Part shown: positions 35,540 to 44,548 of the stretch, piece by piece
How positions within the stretch are numbered: the first letter of the stretch is position 1
How the letters are laid out: each line of letters begins with the position of its first letter
NCBI GenBank assembly: GCA_016177795.1
Contig: JACOUM010000010.1
Coordinates: 1-64,000, forward strand
Length of the DNA stretch: 64,000 bases
Source: Nitrosomonadales bacterium
GTDB taxonomy: Bacteria > Pseudomonadota > Gammaproteobacteria > Burkholderiales > Gallionellaceae
Direction: 5' to 3'
Notes under the pieces: generated by a model
Databases searched by the model: none
The model's input: only the letters and a program-made list of their open reading frames with translations
Told to the model about the DNA's origin: nothing
Position numbers and translations under genes: made by a program

Positions 35540-36943
35540 CTAAGCACGGCATTCTTCCTCGGCTCTTGCACGGAGTTCCTGCGCCCGCAACTGTTCACGG
35601 CGGATTTTCGGGCTGAACTTGGTTGCTACAGGCCCCGTAGCCGAACTTGCTTCGCCCGGCGTAAGTTGCCGAGCTCGGCGGACACCCGTACCTCGCCCGC
35701 TTGGCCGTTGCATTGCTTGAAGTGCACGTGTCAAATCACAGCTGGCATTGCGTATCAAATCTTCCATCGCCCCTATGCTGATGTTCCCCTTTTCGGCACT
35801 GGCTTGTAAGGATTGTTTTTCTACGTAGAACGCAAACACCGCTTTAAATACGCTCTGATTGGCTTTTTGAATCAGATTGGGTAGCCCGATGGTTGCCAGT
35901 TTTAACGCCAGTGTCGGCTTGCTAACCGACAAACTCGATGCGATCGTTGAATAATTTCCACGCTCCTGAATATATGCGTCAAGCAACTCATCACGCGTAA
36001 ATTGAGCCGAAGGCTGGCGGGATATTGATGTGGAAGCTGCTGACGACTGGAGCGCATTCAATGCCATATACACGGATTCATATAGAACCGCAAAGGCTAA
36101 AACATAGGCACTTACAGAAGATGCCGAGGTCTTCAAATACAAAACCCCATCCATTTGGCTCAAATGCATCCCCTCTGGCTTATCCGTAAGTGCGGGCAGC
36201 ACCGTAGCTAACCATTTCCGTCCAAAAGCATTGACGATAGCATCGCTTAATAGAGGCGATTTAACCTTGCCACCGTGTGTCTGAAAACCCTGTGCAGATG
36301 CCTTTTCTTTTAAAGTTACCGACACGTGCTTCACGTCAAAAGGTTTCCGAGTATCCAATAAGTTGGAACAAATCTCGTTGTAACGCTGTATCGATTTATT
36401 GTTAAATGCCTGTTTTACCCATTGCTCATCGACGGATTGACAATGCTGCAACTGCACGGCTGGCGGCAACAGAAAGGCAGACTCATCTTCGGTATATTTT
36501 AGCGGTGTTGCATGCTTCGAACACCAAAGCATCCCTGGTATCTGATGTTCTCGCCGCCAATAGCTCTGACCATGAAACTCCTGATCTTCACGTACACACT
36601 CTGCACAGAAATAAGCCCCTGTTCTGGCCAGCTGCATTCCCGTTGACCATAGCATGGAGCGCTGTTGCTCGCCTCCATGCAACAAATCAGGCTGGTAAGA
36701 CGTAATACCGCGCCGGAATGGAAGGAGCGAATGTTGTCTCACGAATATTGGCACATCGGTGCCGGCTACTTTGCTGAGTAATTCCAAACACGACATTTCA
36801 CGCCTTGATTTATCGGCCACGCCGGCCCATATGCTCATTAACGTCACGGCATCTTTTTTTGTGGCACTCCCGTTTCTGCGCATCACACGCCCCAGATAGC
36901 CTCGATCTAATTCCTCGGGATAGGGTGAAGGTCTGGTCAGCAT
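35540..36943 (-). CDS. tniQ: TniQ-family target selection protein
   Basis: TniQ proteins choose the target site and recruit TnsC. The 467-residue protein has the TniQ zinc-finger layout: CAEC at 113-116, YWRREHQIPGMLWC, then C141 and H144. The N-terminal LTRPSPYPEELDRGYLGRVMRR is typical. A helix-turn-helix-like segment, NYSTIASSLSVSKPTLALKL, lies near residue 340. It is distinct from the tnsD remnant at 37370. The element thus had two targeting proteins, one perhaps for sites other than glmS. Confidence 0.85.
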   Translation of the reverse strand: MLTRPSPYPEELDRGYLGRVMRRNGSATKKDAVTLMSIWAGVADKSRREMSCLELLSKVAGTDVPIFVRQHSLLPFRRGITSYQPDLLHGGEQQRSMLWSTGMQLARTGAYFCAECVREDQEFHGQSYWRREHQIPGMLWCSKHATPLKYTEDESAFLLPPAVQLQHCQSVDEQWVKQAFNNKSIQRYNEICSNLLDTRKPFDVKHVSVTLKEKASAQGFQTHGGKVKSPLLSDAIVNAFGRKWLATVLPALTDKPEGMHLSQMDGVLYLKTSASSVSAYVLAFAVLYESVYMALNALQSSAASTSISRQPSAQFTRDELLDAYIQERGNYSTIASSLSVSKPTLALKLATIGLPNLIQKANQSVFKAVFAFYVEKQSLQASAEKGNISIGAMEDLIRNASCDLTRALQAMQRPSGRGTGVRRARQLTPGEASSATGPVATKFSPKIRREQLRAQELRARAEEECRA

Positions 36944-37308
36944 TCATCCACCCCCACCTGTGTTGGTGGCACTGAATCTCGCGGCAAACCCAATACGGCG
37001 AGCGACCTGATCACCGTAGACAGTGCTTTGGCATGCGAGGCAGATCCGTCCCAAGTCATTTTCAAAGCGCCAATCAGCTCTTCATTTGCACGGACGGCAT
37101 CAGCCGTCACGCCACCATCAAGGCGCTCTACATAAAGGCAGACTTCCTCAAAAAGCCTCGATGCTCGAAGCCCCTGCGCTTTCAAAATGCGACTGACCTG
37201 AGGCTGGCTGGCACCAACAGCTTCAGCAATTTCTGCCTGCGTAATGCCGTGTAACCGACATGTATGGGCTGCACGCATAGCGCGTGATTTTAAATCTGGA
37301 CTTATCAT
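36937..37308 (-). CDS. Small helix-turn-helix protein co-encoded with TniQ
   Basis: The 123-residue protein contains a clear HTH: ITQAEIAEAVGASQPQVSRILKAQG. The C-terminal half (EELIGALKMTWDGSASHAKALSTVIRSL) is helical. The gene overlaps the tniQ start by seven bases, so the two are translationally coupled. It may regulate the transposon or assist TniQ in binding DNA. It is not a recognised part of Tn7, so the role is inference. Confidence 0.7.
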   Translation of the reverse strand: MISPDLKSRAMRAAHTCRLHGITQAEIAEAVGASQPQVSRILKAQGLRASRLFEEVCLYVERLDGGVTADAVRANEELIGALKMTWDGSASHAKALSTVIRSLAVLGLPRDSVPPTQVGVDEC

Positions 37309-37369
37309 TCATTAAGAATACATCAATGCATAAACGAATATCAAGCACAAAAAATATATAGCCCGAATT

Positions 37370-38698
37370 TCAGCCCAGCAAGTCTCCCGAATGCGACCTC
37401 GCAGACCGGCGATTCAGTGCTCGCTCAATGACACGCTGTGTCAGCGGCAAGCGATCCAACACCGAAAGCTTGGCTTTTAGCTCTGGGACTTGTTGATAGA
37501 GCTGCCATAACCGGATAGTAGATCGACCATTTATCGAACTGATAGCTAGTGCCGCCGCCTCTACCGCCATACTGAGCGCAATATCGCGCTGATCCCAGGC
37601 AATTCGTGCACCCCCTACCGAGCACTTACCTGCGCCACGGTCAGGCAGATTCTGCTGTAACCATTGCCAGTCGTTGCGGTAGAGCCAGGCATAGGCAGCG
37701 GGATTAAGACTACGGAGCAGCTTGATTCCAATGTTTCCATGTTCTGCCAACAGCATGCACCACCCTTCCCTCGCTTTTGTCCTCTCGCGCTCCTTGCGGC
37801 ATTGTTTCCATGCCTCATGCAAACCGATTTCACTTCTTAGCACCTGAGTAACCGTGACTATTGAGATTCCATAGGTCTGGGCTGCTATGTCCTTATCCAT
37901 GCCGCATCGAAGGCTAGCGATCAGCAATGATCGACGTTCACCCTTCAAAATTTTAGGACGCCGCGATACTTCGATATCACAGTTTGCAGCCCAAACCATG
38001 ATGGTTGCTGTATCAACCCCCAGCTGCTGTGCAGCGACACGTGCGGACTTACCCTCAGTTTTCATTAACTGGATCAGCTTGGTATTAATCGCATCAAATT
38101 TATCTTCTTCATGTGTGCTAACGACATCGGCCCTTGAATCATCAACCGACGGCACTAGGCCTCGAGGCAAAGCACGATACAAACGAATGAATGAACCCGC
38201 ATCGCCAAAGAGCCAGTCGATTATTAATATGTGCCGAAGGGGATGCGTTCCGCTACACATAGGCCGCAACAGTCGACCAATTTGCGCCTTTGATTCTTCA
38301 ATTGTTGAGGGAAGTGCGACAAGCTCAGGAATAAAACGAAGCAGCCGTGCATATTCCAGAAAGTTGGCTGCGATGATTGAGAGACGAAGACTTCCGCCCT
38401 CCGTCACCCATCCTCGTTGCGTTAATTCCGCACGGTAGGCGCGATACAAATAGTCGGGGTCAAGCTCAACGGGATTTGTTCCAGCAACCAAACCAATTGT
38501 AGTTCGAGCCAGAGAGGACAAGTTTGTCACCGTGACCTCTGTCAGACGGCTAATTTCCGGCGGTAATTCACGCAGCATGCCAATGCCAGGGAGATGCCAC
38601 AAGAAACGATCGACTCCCGTAGACTTGAGCAAAGATTCGCGTAAAGGAATGCCGTGCGTATTGCACCACCATACTGGTGCGTGTCTTTGTTCGACTGA
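37370..38698 (-). pseudogene. tnsD: 5'-truncated tnsD (glmS-targeting protein)
   Basis: The open frame runs from a TAG at about 38699 and lacks any ATG or GTG near its beginning. Its first residues, VEQRHAPVWWCNTHGIPLRESLL, are the second half of the TniQ zinc finger (C-x2-H). The rest matches the TnsD C-terminal region, including HPLRHILIIDWLFG and two HTH-like blocks (ARVAAQQLGVDTATIMVWA, DKDIAAQTYGISIVTVTQVL). About 140-150 N-terminal residues, including the CxxC half of the finger, are missing. It would have recognised the glmS end. A TTG at 38632 might still give a partial protein. Confidence 0.8.
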
Positions 38699-40074
38699 CT
38701 ATTTATATTCCACCTGGCTTTCCCGCGCTGGAAACCGAAGCAAGAAAATGTTGCTTAGATGCCTATTTGCGATGTGAGCCACAATTTGTTACTGATTTAA
38801 CTTCCTCCCTGCAACAGGCTGATGCCATCCTAAATGTGGGCTTCAGTGTGAGCTCTTCACATCCATGGACTGCTATTTCTTCAAATGGATGGATCGCACG
38901 AGTTTCGTCTGGCTCTATACCGCTACCTACAGAGATGGGGCAGCCCAATCCTATTGCTGCTTTATTTGCTGCCTCATTAGGAGTTACTGAGGTGTTTAAA
39001 CGCATATACGGTGTGCCCGCAAGCGTAGCTCCATTGCTGGACAAAGCCGAATTGTCCTTATTCGAAAACTCCACTGAGTTCGATTCTGCAGGCCCCTTGC
39101 TTCCGGACAACATCACTTTGCCGGACACGTTGCTCGTTGGGGGTGGCGCAATTGGCAATGGCATTGCACTTTTGATGACACAGTTACCAGTTGTGGGGCG
39201 TGTGCACATCGTAGACAAACAGAGTTACCAGGATGAGAACCATGGCACTTCCATATTGCTGGAAAAAAGTGATTGGATAGGGAATCCGAAGGCGGAACAA
39301 TTGGCCAAATGGATTACCCAAAACAGTACGCTGCATGCAACTGGAGACAAGGCATTTATCAGTGATGCACTGGGCTCAGAAGCAGTGAAATCTATGGCTA
39401 TAGATTTGGTCTTGAACGGCTTGGATAATGTTCAAGCTCGGCACGATTCGCAACTTGCATGGCCTTCAATAATAGTAGACGGCGGAATAAATGAAACCGG
39501 GGCTGCAGTCATCCAGCACAGATTGGACAATCAAGGATTAGCATGCCTAATTTGCGCCTTCAAATTGCCGATGCATGATATTCGCGAAAATCAACGTCAA
39601 CTAACTGGCTTAAATTCGTCTGTATTGTCTGACCAAGGGCGATTTTTAACCGAACAAGACATCATTGACGCCGATCCAGATAAGCAAACATGGCTAAGAG
39701 AAATGCTCAAGGAGAAACGTACAATTTGCTCCGTAGTCTCCGAAGCAGGTCTGCGCCGATTGGGAGTAAAAGCTGAAGATGGCTTTAGGCCGTCTGTACC
39801 TTTTGTTGCCACTGCCGCCGCCGCTATGGTCATTGCTGAAGCCCTTAAGGCATTTCTATACCCTGGCCGCCGCTACTCACAACGTTTCACAATTGGCAAC
39901 TTGTTTTTAGGCCCGCAGTCTTTGGCCAATTCAAGTAGACACGCAGAGCCGTCCTGCTCATGTGTCAGACATCGTACCCTAATCCACTCGTTACTTCAGC
40001 GGCGCAAGCATAAGTCCATCTCGCAGACTAACGCATCCTTCGGGCACACTACAGAAGTTCGCGGTCGCGCGTGA
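38677..40074 (+). CDS. E1/ThiF-family adenylating enzyme, probably 5'-truncated
   Basis: The nucleotide-binding motif TLLVGGGAIGNGIALLM lies near residue 155. VHIVDKQSYQDENHGTSILL and LVLNGLDNVQARH follow, as in E1-like ubiquitin-activating enzymes. PNPIAALFAASLGVTEVFKRIYG is typical of the region before the E1 domain in bacterial Ub-like pathway proteins. The frame has no convincing start: it opens at a GTG inside the tnsD junction and begins mid-domain. No E2 or JAB partner remains beside it. It is probably a broken relic of a defence-type conjugation system. Confidence 0.65.
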   Translation: MRVFVRLTIYIPPGFPALETEARKCCLDAYLRCEPQFVTDLTSSLQQADAILNVGFSVSSSHPWTAISSNGWIARVSSGSIPLPTEMGQPNPIAALFAASLGVTEVFKRIYGVPASVAPLLDKAELSLFENSTEFDSAGPLLPDNITLPDTLLVGGGAIGNGIALLMTQLPVVGRVHIVDKQSYQDENHGTSILLEKSDWIGNPKAEQLAKWITQNSTLHATGDKAFISDALGSEAVKSMAIDLVLNGLDNVQARHDSQLAWPSIIVDGGINETGAAVIQHRLDNQGLACLICAFKLPMHDIRENQRQLTGLNSSVLSDQGRFLTEQDIIDADPDKQTWLREMLKEKRTICSVVSEAGLRRLGVKAEDGFRPSVPFVATAAAAMVIAEALKAFLYPGRRYSQRFTIGNLFLGPQSLANSSRHAEPSCSCVRHRTLIHSLLQRRKHKSISQTNASFGHTTEVRGRA

Positions 40075-40168
40075 ATGACCGTTATCGAGCACATTGCCGC
40101 CATTTCTCCTAATCGCTAGTCAGTCCGTTTTGGCCGAATAGCGAATATCCCTTAACGCGTGCGGTTTG

Positions 40169-41065
40169 CTACAGAACGTTCTTGTAGGATTGTTCAATGA
40201 TCCCCAGCACGTAATCCAGCTCATCCATGGAACCGAGATAGATACGGCGATCCATGGTCCAGTTATAACCCTCGGGAATTTTTTCGACCTTGCCATTGGG
40301 GTCCTCGTAATCGATAGGCCTCAGATGAATTTTGATCTGATTCTTCCCGATATGGACTTCGGCAAAATTTCCCGAGGCCCGGAAAGCCACGTAAAACTGC
40401 GTGGCTTTCTCTTCGATATTCTCATCGAGTGCCAGCACTCGTTCGCGCAACGCATCAAACAGCTGCTGAACCGCTTCCGTTCCCTTGGCGCGGAGAATTC
40501 CCACGGAAGACTTCGGTGCCTCAGATACGTCGCTTGCCGGCTTTGCCAGTTCAAGCTTCTCGACCTGATCGCCCACGTTGACCCGCTCCAGCCCGAACAC
40601 ATCTCCTTCGTAGTATCGGTACTTGAACAACTCGATACGCAGCGGCACGACTTCCACCGTATCGATGTCGAACTTGCTGTAGCTTTCCGCGATACAGATT
40701 ACCCGCGGGTTGTTCCAGTCCAACTTGATTTTGTCCGCGGCCTCCCTGCCCAGCTTGTCCTGCACCAGCTTCTCGAAGAAGGCAGGCTTCTGGGTCTTCA
40801 GCCACTTGAGGTAGGAGAGCGCTTGGTTGATAACGTTGTCGTTCCTGTTTCGCTTATATTCGATGATGACCGGCGCACCGTTGGCGTCGATGGCGACTGA
40901 ATCGATTCTGCCGCCTGTGGTAGTGACGTATTCCGAGGCTAGAAAGCGTAGCTCCAGCGCCTCCATCAAGTTGCCCTCTAGCAATGCCTGGAGGTTCTTT
41001 TCTTTGTTCAGCGAAATGATATTCAGTTTCTTCAGCTTTCCGTTCTGCACCTTGAAGATAGGCAT
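40169..41065 (-). CDS. DUF5655/PD-(D/E)XK nuclease-like protein
   Basis: The 298-residue protein has a nuclease-like N-terminal core: GRIDSVAIDANGAPVIIEYKRNRND (D55, E69, K71). The C-terminal domain, TQFYVAFRASGNFAEVHIGKNQIKIHLRP with WTMDRRIYLGSMDELDYVLGIIEQSY, matches the DUF5655 (predicted transport-like) family. Such proteins occur in defence islands, but their activity is not established. The ATG at 41065 starts MPIFKVQNGKLKKL as in homologues. It stands alone between the E1 relic and the SOS cassette. Confidence 0.75.
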   Translation of the reverse strand: MPIFKVQNGKLKKLNIISLNKEKNLQALLEGNLMEALELRFLASEYVTTTGGRIDSVAIDANGAPVIIEYKRNRNDNVINQALSYLKWLKTQKPAFFEKLVQDKLGREAADKIKLDWNNPRVICIAESYSKFDIDTVEVVPLRIELFKYRYYEGDVFGLERVNVGDQVEKLELAKPASDVSEAPKSSVGILRAKGTEAVQQLFDALRERVLALDENIEEKATQFYVAFRASGNFAEVHIGKNQIKIHLRPIDYEDPNGKVEKIPEGYNWTMDRRIYLGSMDELDYVLGIIEQSYKNVL

Positions 41066-41393
41066 TCATTTCCCCCTGTTCATACTGGTTAAGCCGTGGC
41101 CACGGGTAATTTCATTTATGGGCAAGGAGCTGAAGTGAATCGCCCACGAAACAGTAGACACTTTACAACCTAATTGACTGGAATGTGCATCAATGCGGTT
41201 GTTTGAAAGTGTGTCACCATGTGTCAGCAATAGCCGAGGAGGGGACGGTCGGGGCTCCCAGACAGAACCCCCATTTAGTGTCGGATGCTTCATGACATTA
41301 GTATCTGCATAAATATTAGACTTTATCCAGGCACGATTCTTTTCAACCTTGAAACGGACTCTCACCAAGTAGAGCTACCGCCAATATGTTTTA
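41066..41393. other. Intergenic region without a supported gene
   Basis: The track ORF at 41066-41368 (100 residues, proline-rich start) has no recognisable features and no good ribosome binding site. I see no terminator hairpin of note. The region should contain the promoter of the DUF5655 gene and the end of the umuC transcript. Confidence 0.4.
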
Positions 41394-42674
41394 CTACTCC
41401 GCAATAGGTAACTCATCCCACTCTGTCGTGTAATTCGGCGACTTCCGATCCCGACGCATCGCCCAGCGTTGTCGGATACCTGAGGCTGCGATTGTCAGGC
41501 TCCCATGCCCCATATTCCTGTTGATGGAATCCATGACCTTCATCAACTTGGCCGACTTGGCCTGTTCAGCTTGGTTGTCGAACAGCGTGGCCTGGATCAT
41601 TTCTTTTGGCTGCAACCCCATCAGCAGCACGCCACTTTTCTTGTAGCCGAAACCCATACGATAGATTTCTCTCAGCCCTTGTGTGGCGGCATTAACCAGT
41701 GCCACGGTGTCATCCGCAGGTTGTACCATCGGCACAACGATTGAGCGCTGGTATTGAGGGGCCTTTTCCTTGAAGGGATTGGTCTGGATGAATACACATA
41801 CACTGGCCGCAACAGAGCCATCCTTGCGAAGTTTTTCTGCTGCCCTTGTGGCAAAGTAAGCCACTGATTCGGACAACTCACCGAGGCTGGACACTTCCTG
41901 CCCAAATGACCGGGACACCATGATCTGCTGCCGGGGTGTACCAACGTCTTCCAGCTCTATGCAGGGAATGCCATTGAGTTCTTTCACGGTACGCTCGACT
42001 ACGACTGAAAACTGCTGGCGAATCTTGTTTGGATTGGCAATCCGCAATTCCTCGACCGTCTGGATTCCCATCGTAAGCAGTTTCTCGGAGATTTTGCGGC
42101 CAATGCCCCAAACTTCTCCAACGGGAATACTTGCGAACAATCTACTGCGCTCCACTTCAGCCAGCCGTCCGAAGTCGCATACGCCGTTATTTCCAGCCAG
42201 CCCTTTCTTGGCACAATGGTTAGCCAGCTTGGCGAGGGTCTTGGTGTCAGCAATACCAACACATACCGGAATGCCGACATTGCGTTTTATGGTCTTGCGG
42301 ATCGTTTGGCAGTAATCAGCCAAGGTGTCAGGTGCAAAACCACCCAGGTCAAGGAAACATTCATCGATGGAGTAAACCTCTTGCTTGGGCGAGAACGTAG
42401 CCAGGATCGACATGACCCGAGCCGACAAATCCGCATAGAGGGTGTAATTACTGGACAGGGCAATAATGTCGTGTTGCTTGGCGAGCTTCTCCAGCTTGAA
42501 CCAAGGCTCACCCATCTTGACCCCCAGTGCCTTGACCTCGTTGGAGCGGGCTACGGCACATCCATCATTATTGGAGAGGACAACAACAGGTTTGCCTTCC
42601 AGCTTGGGATTAAATACCCGCTCGCAGGAAACATAGAAATTGTTGCAGTCCACAAGGGCAAGCGGCATAGCCAT
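41394..42674 (-). CDS. umuC: Error-prone Y-family DNA polymerase V catalytic subunit
   Basis: UmuC with UmuD' forms DNA polymerase V for translesion synthesis. The 426-residue protein starts [20 protein letters not shown], with [10 protein letters not shown] (catalytic Asp-Glu) near residue 103 and a little-finger and C-terminal UmuC region, [14 protein letters not shown]-like. The helix-hairpin-helix block [15 protein letters not shown] is also present. It lies 24 bp after umuD in a lexA-umuD-umuC operon. This is an element-borne copy like those on plasmids and transposons (RumB, MucB). Confidence 0.93.
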   Translation of the reverse strand: MAMPLALVDCNNFYVSCERVFNPKLEGKPVVVLSNNDGCAVARSNEVKALGVKMGEPWFKLEKLAKQHDIIALSSNYTLYADLSARVMSILATFSPKQEVYSIDECFLDLGGFAPDTLADYCQTIRKTIKRNVGIPVCVGIADTKTLAKLANHCAKKGLAGNNGVCDFGRLAEVERSRLFASIPVGEVWGIGRKISEKLLTMGIQTVEELRIANPNKIRQQFSVVVERTVKELNGIPCIELEDVGTPRQQIMVSRSFGQEVSSLGELSESVAYFATRAAEKLRKDGSVAASVCVFIQTNPFKEKAPQYQRSIVVPMVQPADDTVALVNAATQGLREIYRMGFGYKKSGVLLMGLQPKEMIQATLFDNQAEQAKSAKLMKVMDSINRNMGHGSLTIAASGIRQRWAMRRDRKSPNYTTEWDELPIAE

Positions 42675-42698
42675 TCATCCACCAGGTTATGAGTCCAA

Positions 42699-43169
42699 TC
42701 AGACTTTATGGATGCTCCACTTCACTATGCCCCAGATGGAGAAATCCTGTTCAGGTTTGACCGGCATATCTGGATAGTCGGGGTGGGCGGCATGGAGCAC
42801 TGGCCCATTTGGGGTAAAGCGCAGTTGCTTTACGGTGAATTCGCCATCCACTACAGCAATTACGATGCAACCATCCATTGCCGGTAATGACCTGTCCACC
42901 ACCAGCAGATCACCGTCAGAGATACCCACTCCGCGCATGGAATCGCCTGCCACTCTCATAAAAAAGGTGGATTCCTTATGCTCAATCAGATGTTCATCGA
43001 GATTCAGGCGGCGCTCAACATAATCATCAGCTGGTGAAGGAAATCCTGCCGGAACTGCTCGGCGCAACAAGGCTCCATGACGCTGCACGAATTCCTTGTT
43101 CGGATGCGTTAGTGACAGTAGGGCAGAGGGTGTGGCACGGTGGCCACAGCTGAGGTTGGCTTGTTGCAT
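42699..43169 (-). CDS. umuD: Polymerase V accessory subunit UmuD (S24 peptidase)
   Basis: UmuD self-cleaves in the presence of RecA filaments to give UmuD'. The cleavage bond is the Ala-Gly in RAVPAGFPSPADDYVE (about residue 41). The catalytic serine lies in VAGDSMRGVGI and the lysine in VVDGEFTVKQL. The length of 156 residues is slightly above E. coli UmuD (139). It follows lexA by four bases and precedes umuC. Confidence 0.93.
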   Translation of the reverse strand: MQQANLSCGHRATPSALLSLTHPNKEFVQRHGALLRRAVPAGFPSPADDYVERRLNLDEHLIEHKESTFFMRVAGDSMRGVGISDGDLLVVDRSLPAMDGCIVIAVVDGEFTVKQLRFTPNGPVLHAAHPDYPDMPVKPEQDFSIWGIVKWSIHKV

Positions 43170-43173
43170 GGTA

Positions 43174-43788
43174 TTACTTCCTGTACTTGCGGATCAGGCC
43201 GACCAGTACGCCGAATATCTCCAGCGTTTCATTTGGGCGGATCACCGGATAAGCTGGGTTGGCCGGGCACAGGATGAACTTTCTACCCTCCTTGGCCAGC
43301 GTTTTGAGGGTAAATTCGTTATCGACAATGGCCACCACGATGTCGCCGACATTGGCAGAAAGGCGTTTTTCCACCACGGCAAGATCACCGTCATGGATGC
43401 CCGCATCGATCATTGAATCTCCCTTCACTGGAATAATCGTGGTCAGGGACGGGGTTTCGATTAGCAACTCGTCGATAACAAAATACTTGCCTTGGGTCGC
43501 AGTTACCGACATCGGCATTCCTGCCTGAACAGACGATTCAGCCAAGGGGCGGGCGAAGAACTGGCTTGTCGGAATCCACATGCCATCAGGGGTGCGCTCT
43601 ATAAAGCCAGCTTTGCCAAGCCGGTCCAGAATCGCTTTAACCCAGGACTTGGAGGCAATGCCGAATACCTCGCATAGCGAAGCGTACGAGGGAATACTTT
43701 TCCAGTCAGCGTAATAGTCTTGCAGCATCGCCAGATACTCAGCGTCTCTGGGATTGGACTCGGGTGTGGGGGTATCGAAATCAGTCAT
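43174..43788 (-). CDS. lexA: LexA-type SOS repressor
   Basis: This 204-residue S24-family repressor has an N-terminal winged helix (YYADWKSIPSYASLCEVFGIASKSWVKAILDRLGKAGFI). It has an Ala-Gly cleavage bond in SVQAGMP, the catalytic serine in VKGDSMIDAGI, and the lysine in DNEFTLKTL. It is followed directly by umuD-umuC, which it probably represses together with itself through the two operators upstream. It appears to be an element-specific LexA, not the chromosomal copy, with an operator of the AGAAC-N4-GTTCT type. Confidence 0.88.
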   Translation of the reverse strand: MTDFDTPTPESNPRDAEYLAMLQDYYADWKSIPSYASLCEVFGIASKSWVKAILDRLGKAGFIERTPDGMWIPTSQFFARPLAESSVQAGMPMSVTATQGKYFVIDELLIETPSLTTIIPVKGDSMIDAGIHDGDLAVVEKRLSANVGDIVVAIVDNEFTLKTLAKEGRKFILCPANPAYPVIRPNETLEIFGVLVGLIRKYRK

Positions 43789-43802
43789 GACATCACCTAT
43801 AC

Positions 43803-43816
43803 AGAACGAACGTTCT
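43803..43816. promoter_or_regulatory. Putative LexA operator 1 (AGAAC-N4-GTTCT)
   Basis: AGAACGAACGTTCT lies 14 bp before the lexA start. It is identical in all 14 positions to operator 2. The inverted half-sites AGAAC/GTTCT fit a LexA-family dimer. The form is closer to GAAC-N4-GTTC boxes than to the enterobacterial CTGT-N8-ACAG box. Confidence 0.85.
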
Positions 43817-43827
43817 TTACATCATAA

Positions 43828-43841
43828 AGAACGAACGTTCT
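43828..43841. promoter_or_regulatory. Putative LexA operator 2 (AGAAC-N4-GTTCT)
   Basis: This is a second identical AGAACGAACGTTCT, centred 25 bp from operator 1. The spacing is about 2.4 helical turns, compatible with cooperative binding by two repressor dimers over the lexA-umuDC promoter. Confidence 0.85.
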
Positions 43842-43860
43842 GTCGTCAATCGAATCATGA

Positions 43861-44535
43861 CTAATTCGTAATCGGCTCGGCCAGCCCTGCGTCATCCCTC
43901 ACTCCGACGCGGTTGAGTTCGCGGGTGACAGGCCAAGCTTGCAGGATTTCAGGTTCGCATGGGTGAATCATAGCGAGTAATTTGTCAGCCAGCCGCTCCT
44001 GCGGAGACAGCCAGCTATCCCACTGGTCCGGACTGAGTATCACGGGCATACGGTCGTGGATAGGCTGCATGAGAGCATTTGCGTCGGTGGTGGTGATGCA
44101 GCAGCTTTCAACAGTTTCGCCTTCCTTGGGATGCCACGACTCCCATAGTCCGGCAAACGCCATCGGGTCACCTGATTTGAGACTGATATACCACGGTTGT
44201 TTGATGCGCTTCTCGGCCTTCCATTCATAAAAGCCGGAGGCTGGAATCAGGCAGCGGCGGGATTTGAAGGCGTTTCTGAACGAGGGTTTCTCTGCAACGG
44301 TTTCACCCCTCGCATTAACCAGTTTATTCCCAATAGTTGAATCCTTGGCCCAAGATGGAATCAGGCCCCAGCGCATCCTATGAAGATGCCGTTCACCTTT
44401 CTCATCCACTGTGATGGAGCATATCCGGGTCGAAGGTGCGATATTCCAGGAAGGCGACAGATCAAGATCGCCGGAAAAGTTGAAGTATTCGGCAAATTTT
44501 TGCGGATTCTCGTTCAGTGCGAAGCGACCACACAT
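43861..44535 (-). CDS. SOS response-associated peptidase (SRAP/YedK/HMCES family)
   Basis: SRAP proteins crosslink through Cys2 to abasic sites in single-stranded DNA and protect them. The ATG at 44535 starts MCGRFALNENPQ with the essential Cys2. SWNIAPSTRI supplies the Asn, and LIPASGFYEWK and MPVILSPDQWDSWL are the further family motifs. The resulting 224 residues is the normal length; the longer track ORF is an upstream extension. It lies just upstream of lexA-umuDC and 13 bp downstream of the nuclease gene. Confidence 0.94.
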   Translation of the reverse strand: MCGRFALNENPQKFAEYFNFSGDLDLSPSWNIAPSTRICSITVDEKGERHLHRMRWGLIPSWAKDSTIGNKLVNARGETVAEKPSFRNAFKSRRCLIPASGFYEWKAEKRIKQPWYISLKSGDPMAFAGLWESWHPKEGETVESCCITTTDANALMQPIHDRMPVILSPDQWDSWLSPQERLADKLLAMIHPCEPEILQAWPVTRELNRVGVRDDAGLAEPITN

Positions 44536-44548
44536 ATCAACCCTTTTG

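Noticed and set aside
38532-38777. 81-residue + strand ORF at the tnsD/E1 junction
   Set aside because: It is mostly antisense to the tnsD remnant and has no recognisable product.
29340-40074. CRISPR-associated transposon (CAST)
   Set aside because: tnsABC and tniQ are present, but no cas12k, cas5-8 or CRISPR array is in the element. The truncated tnsD and the glmS position explain the targeting.
38677-40074. Complete bacterial ubiquitin-like (Bil or CBASS-like) operon
   Set aside because: Only an E1-like gene with a damaged 5' end is found. No E2, JAB peptidase, ubiquitin-like protein or cyclase gene lies nearby.
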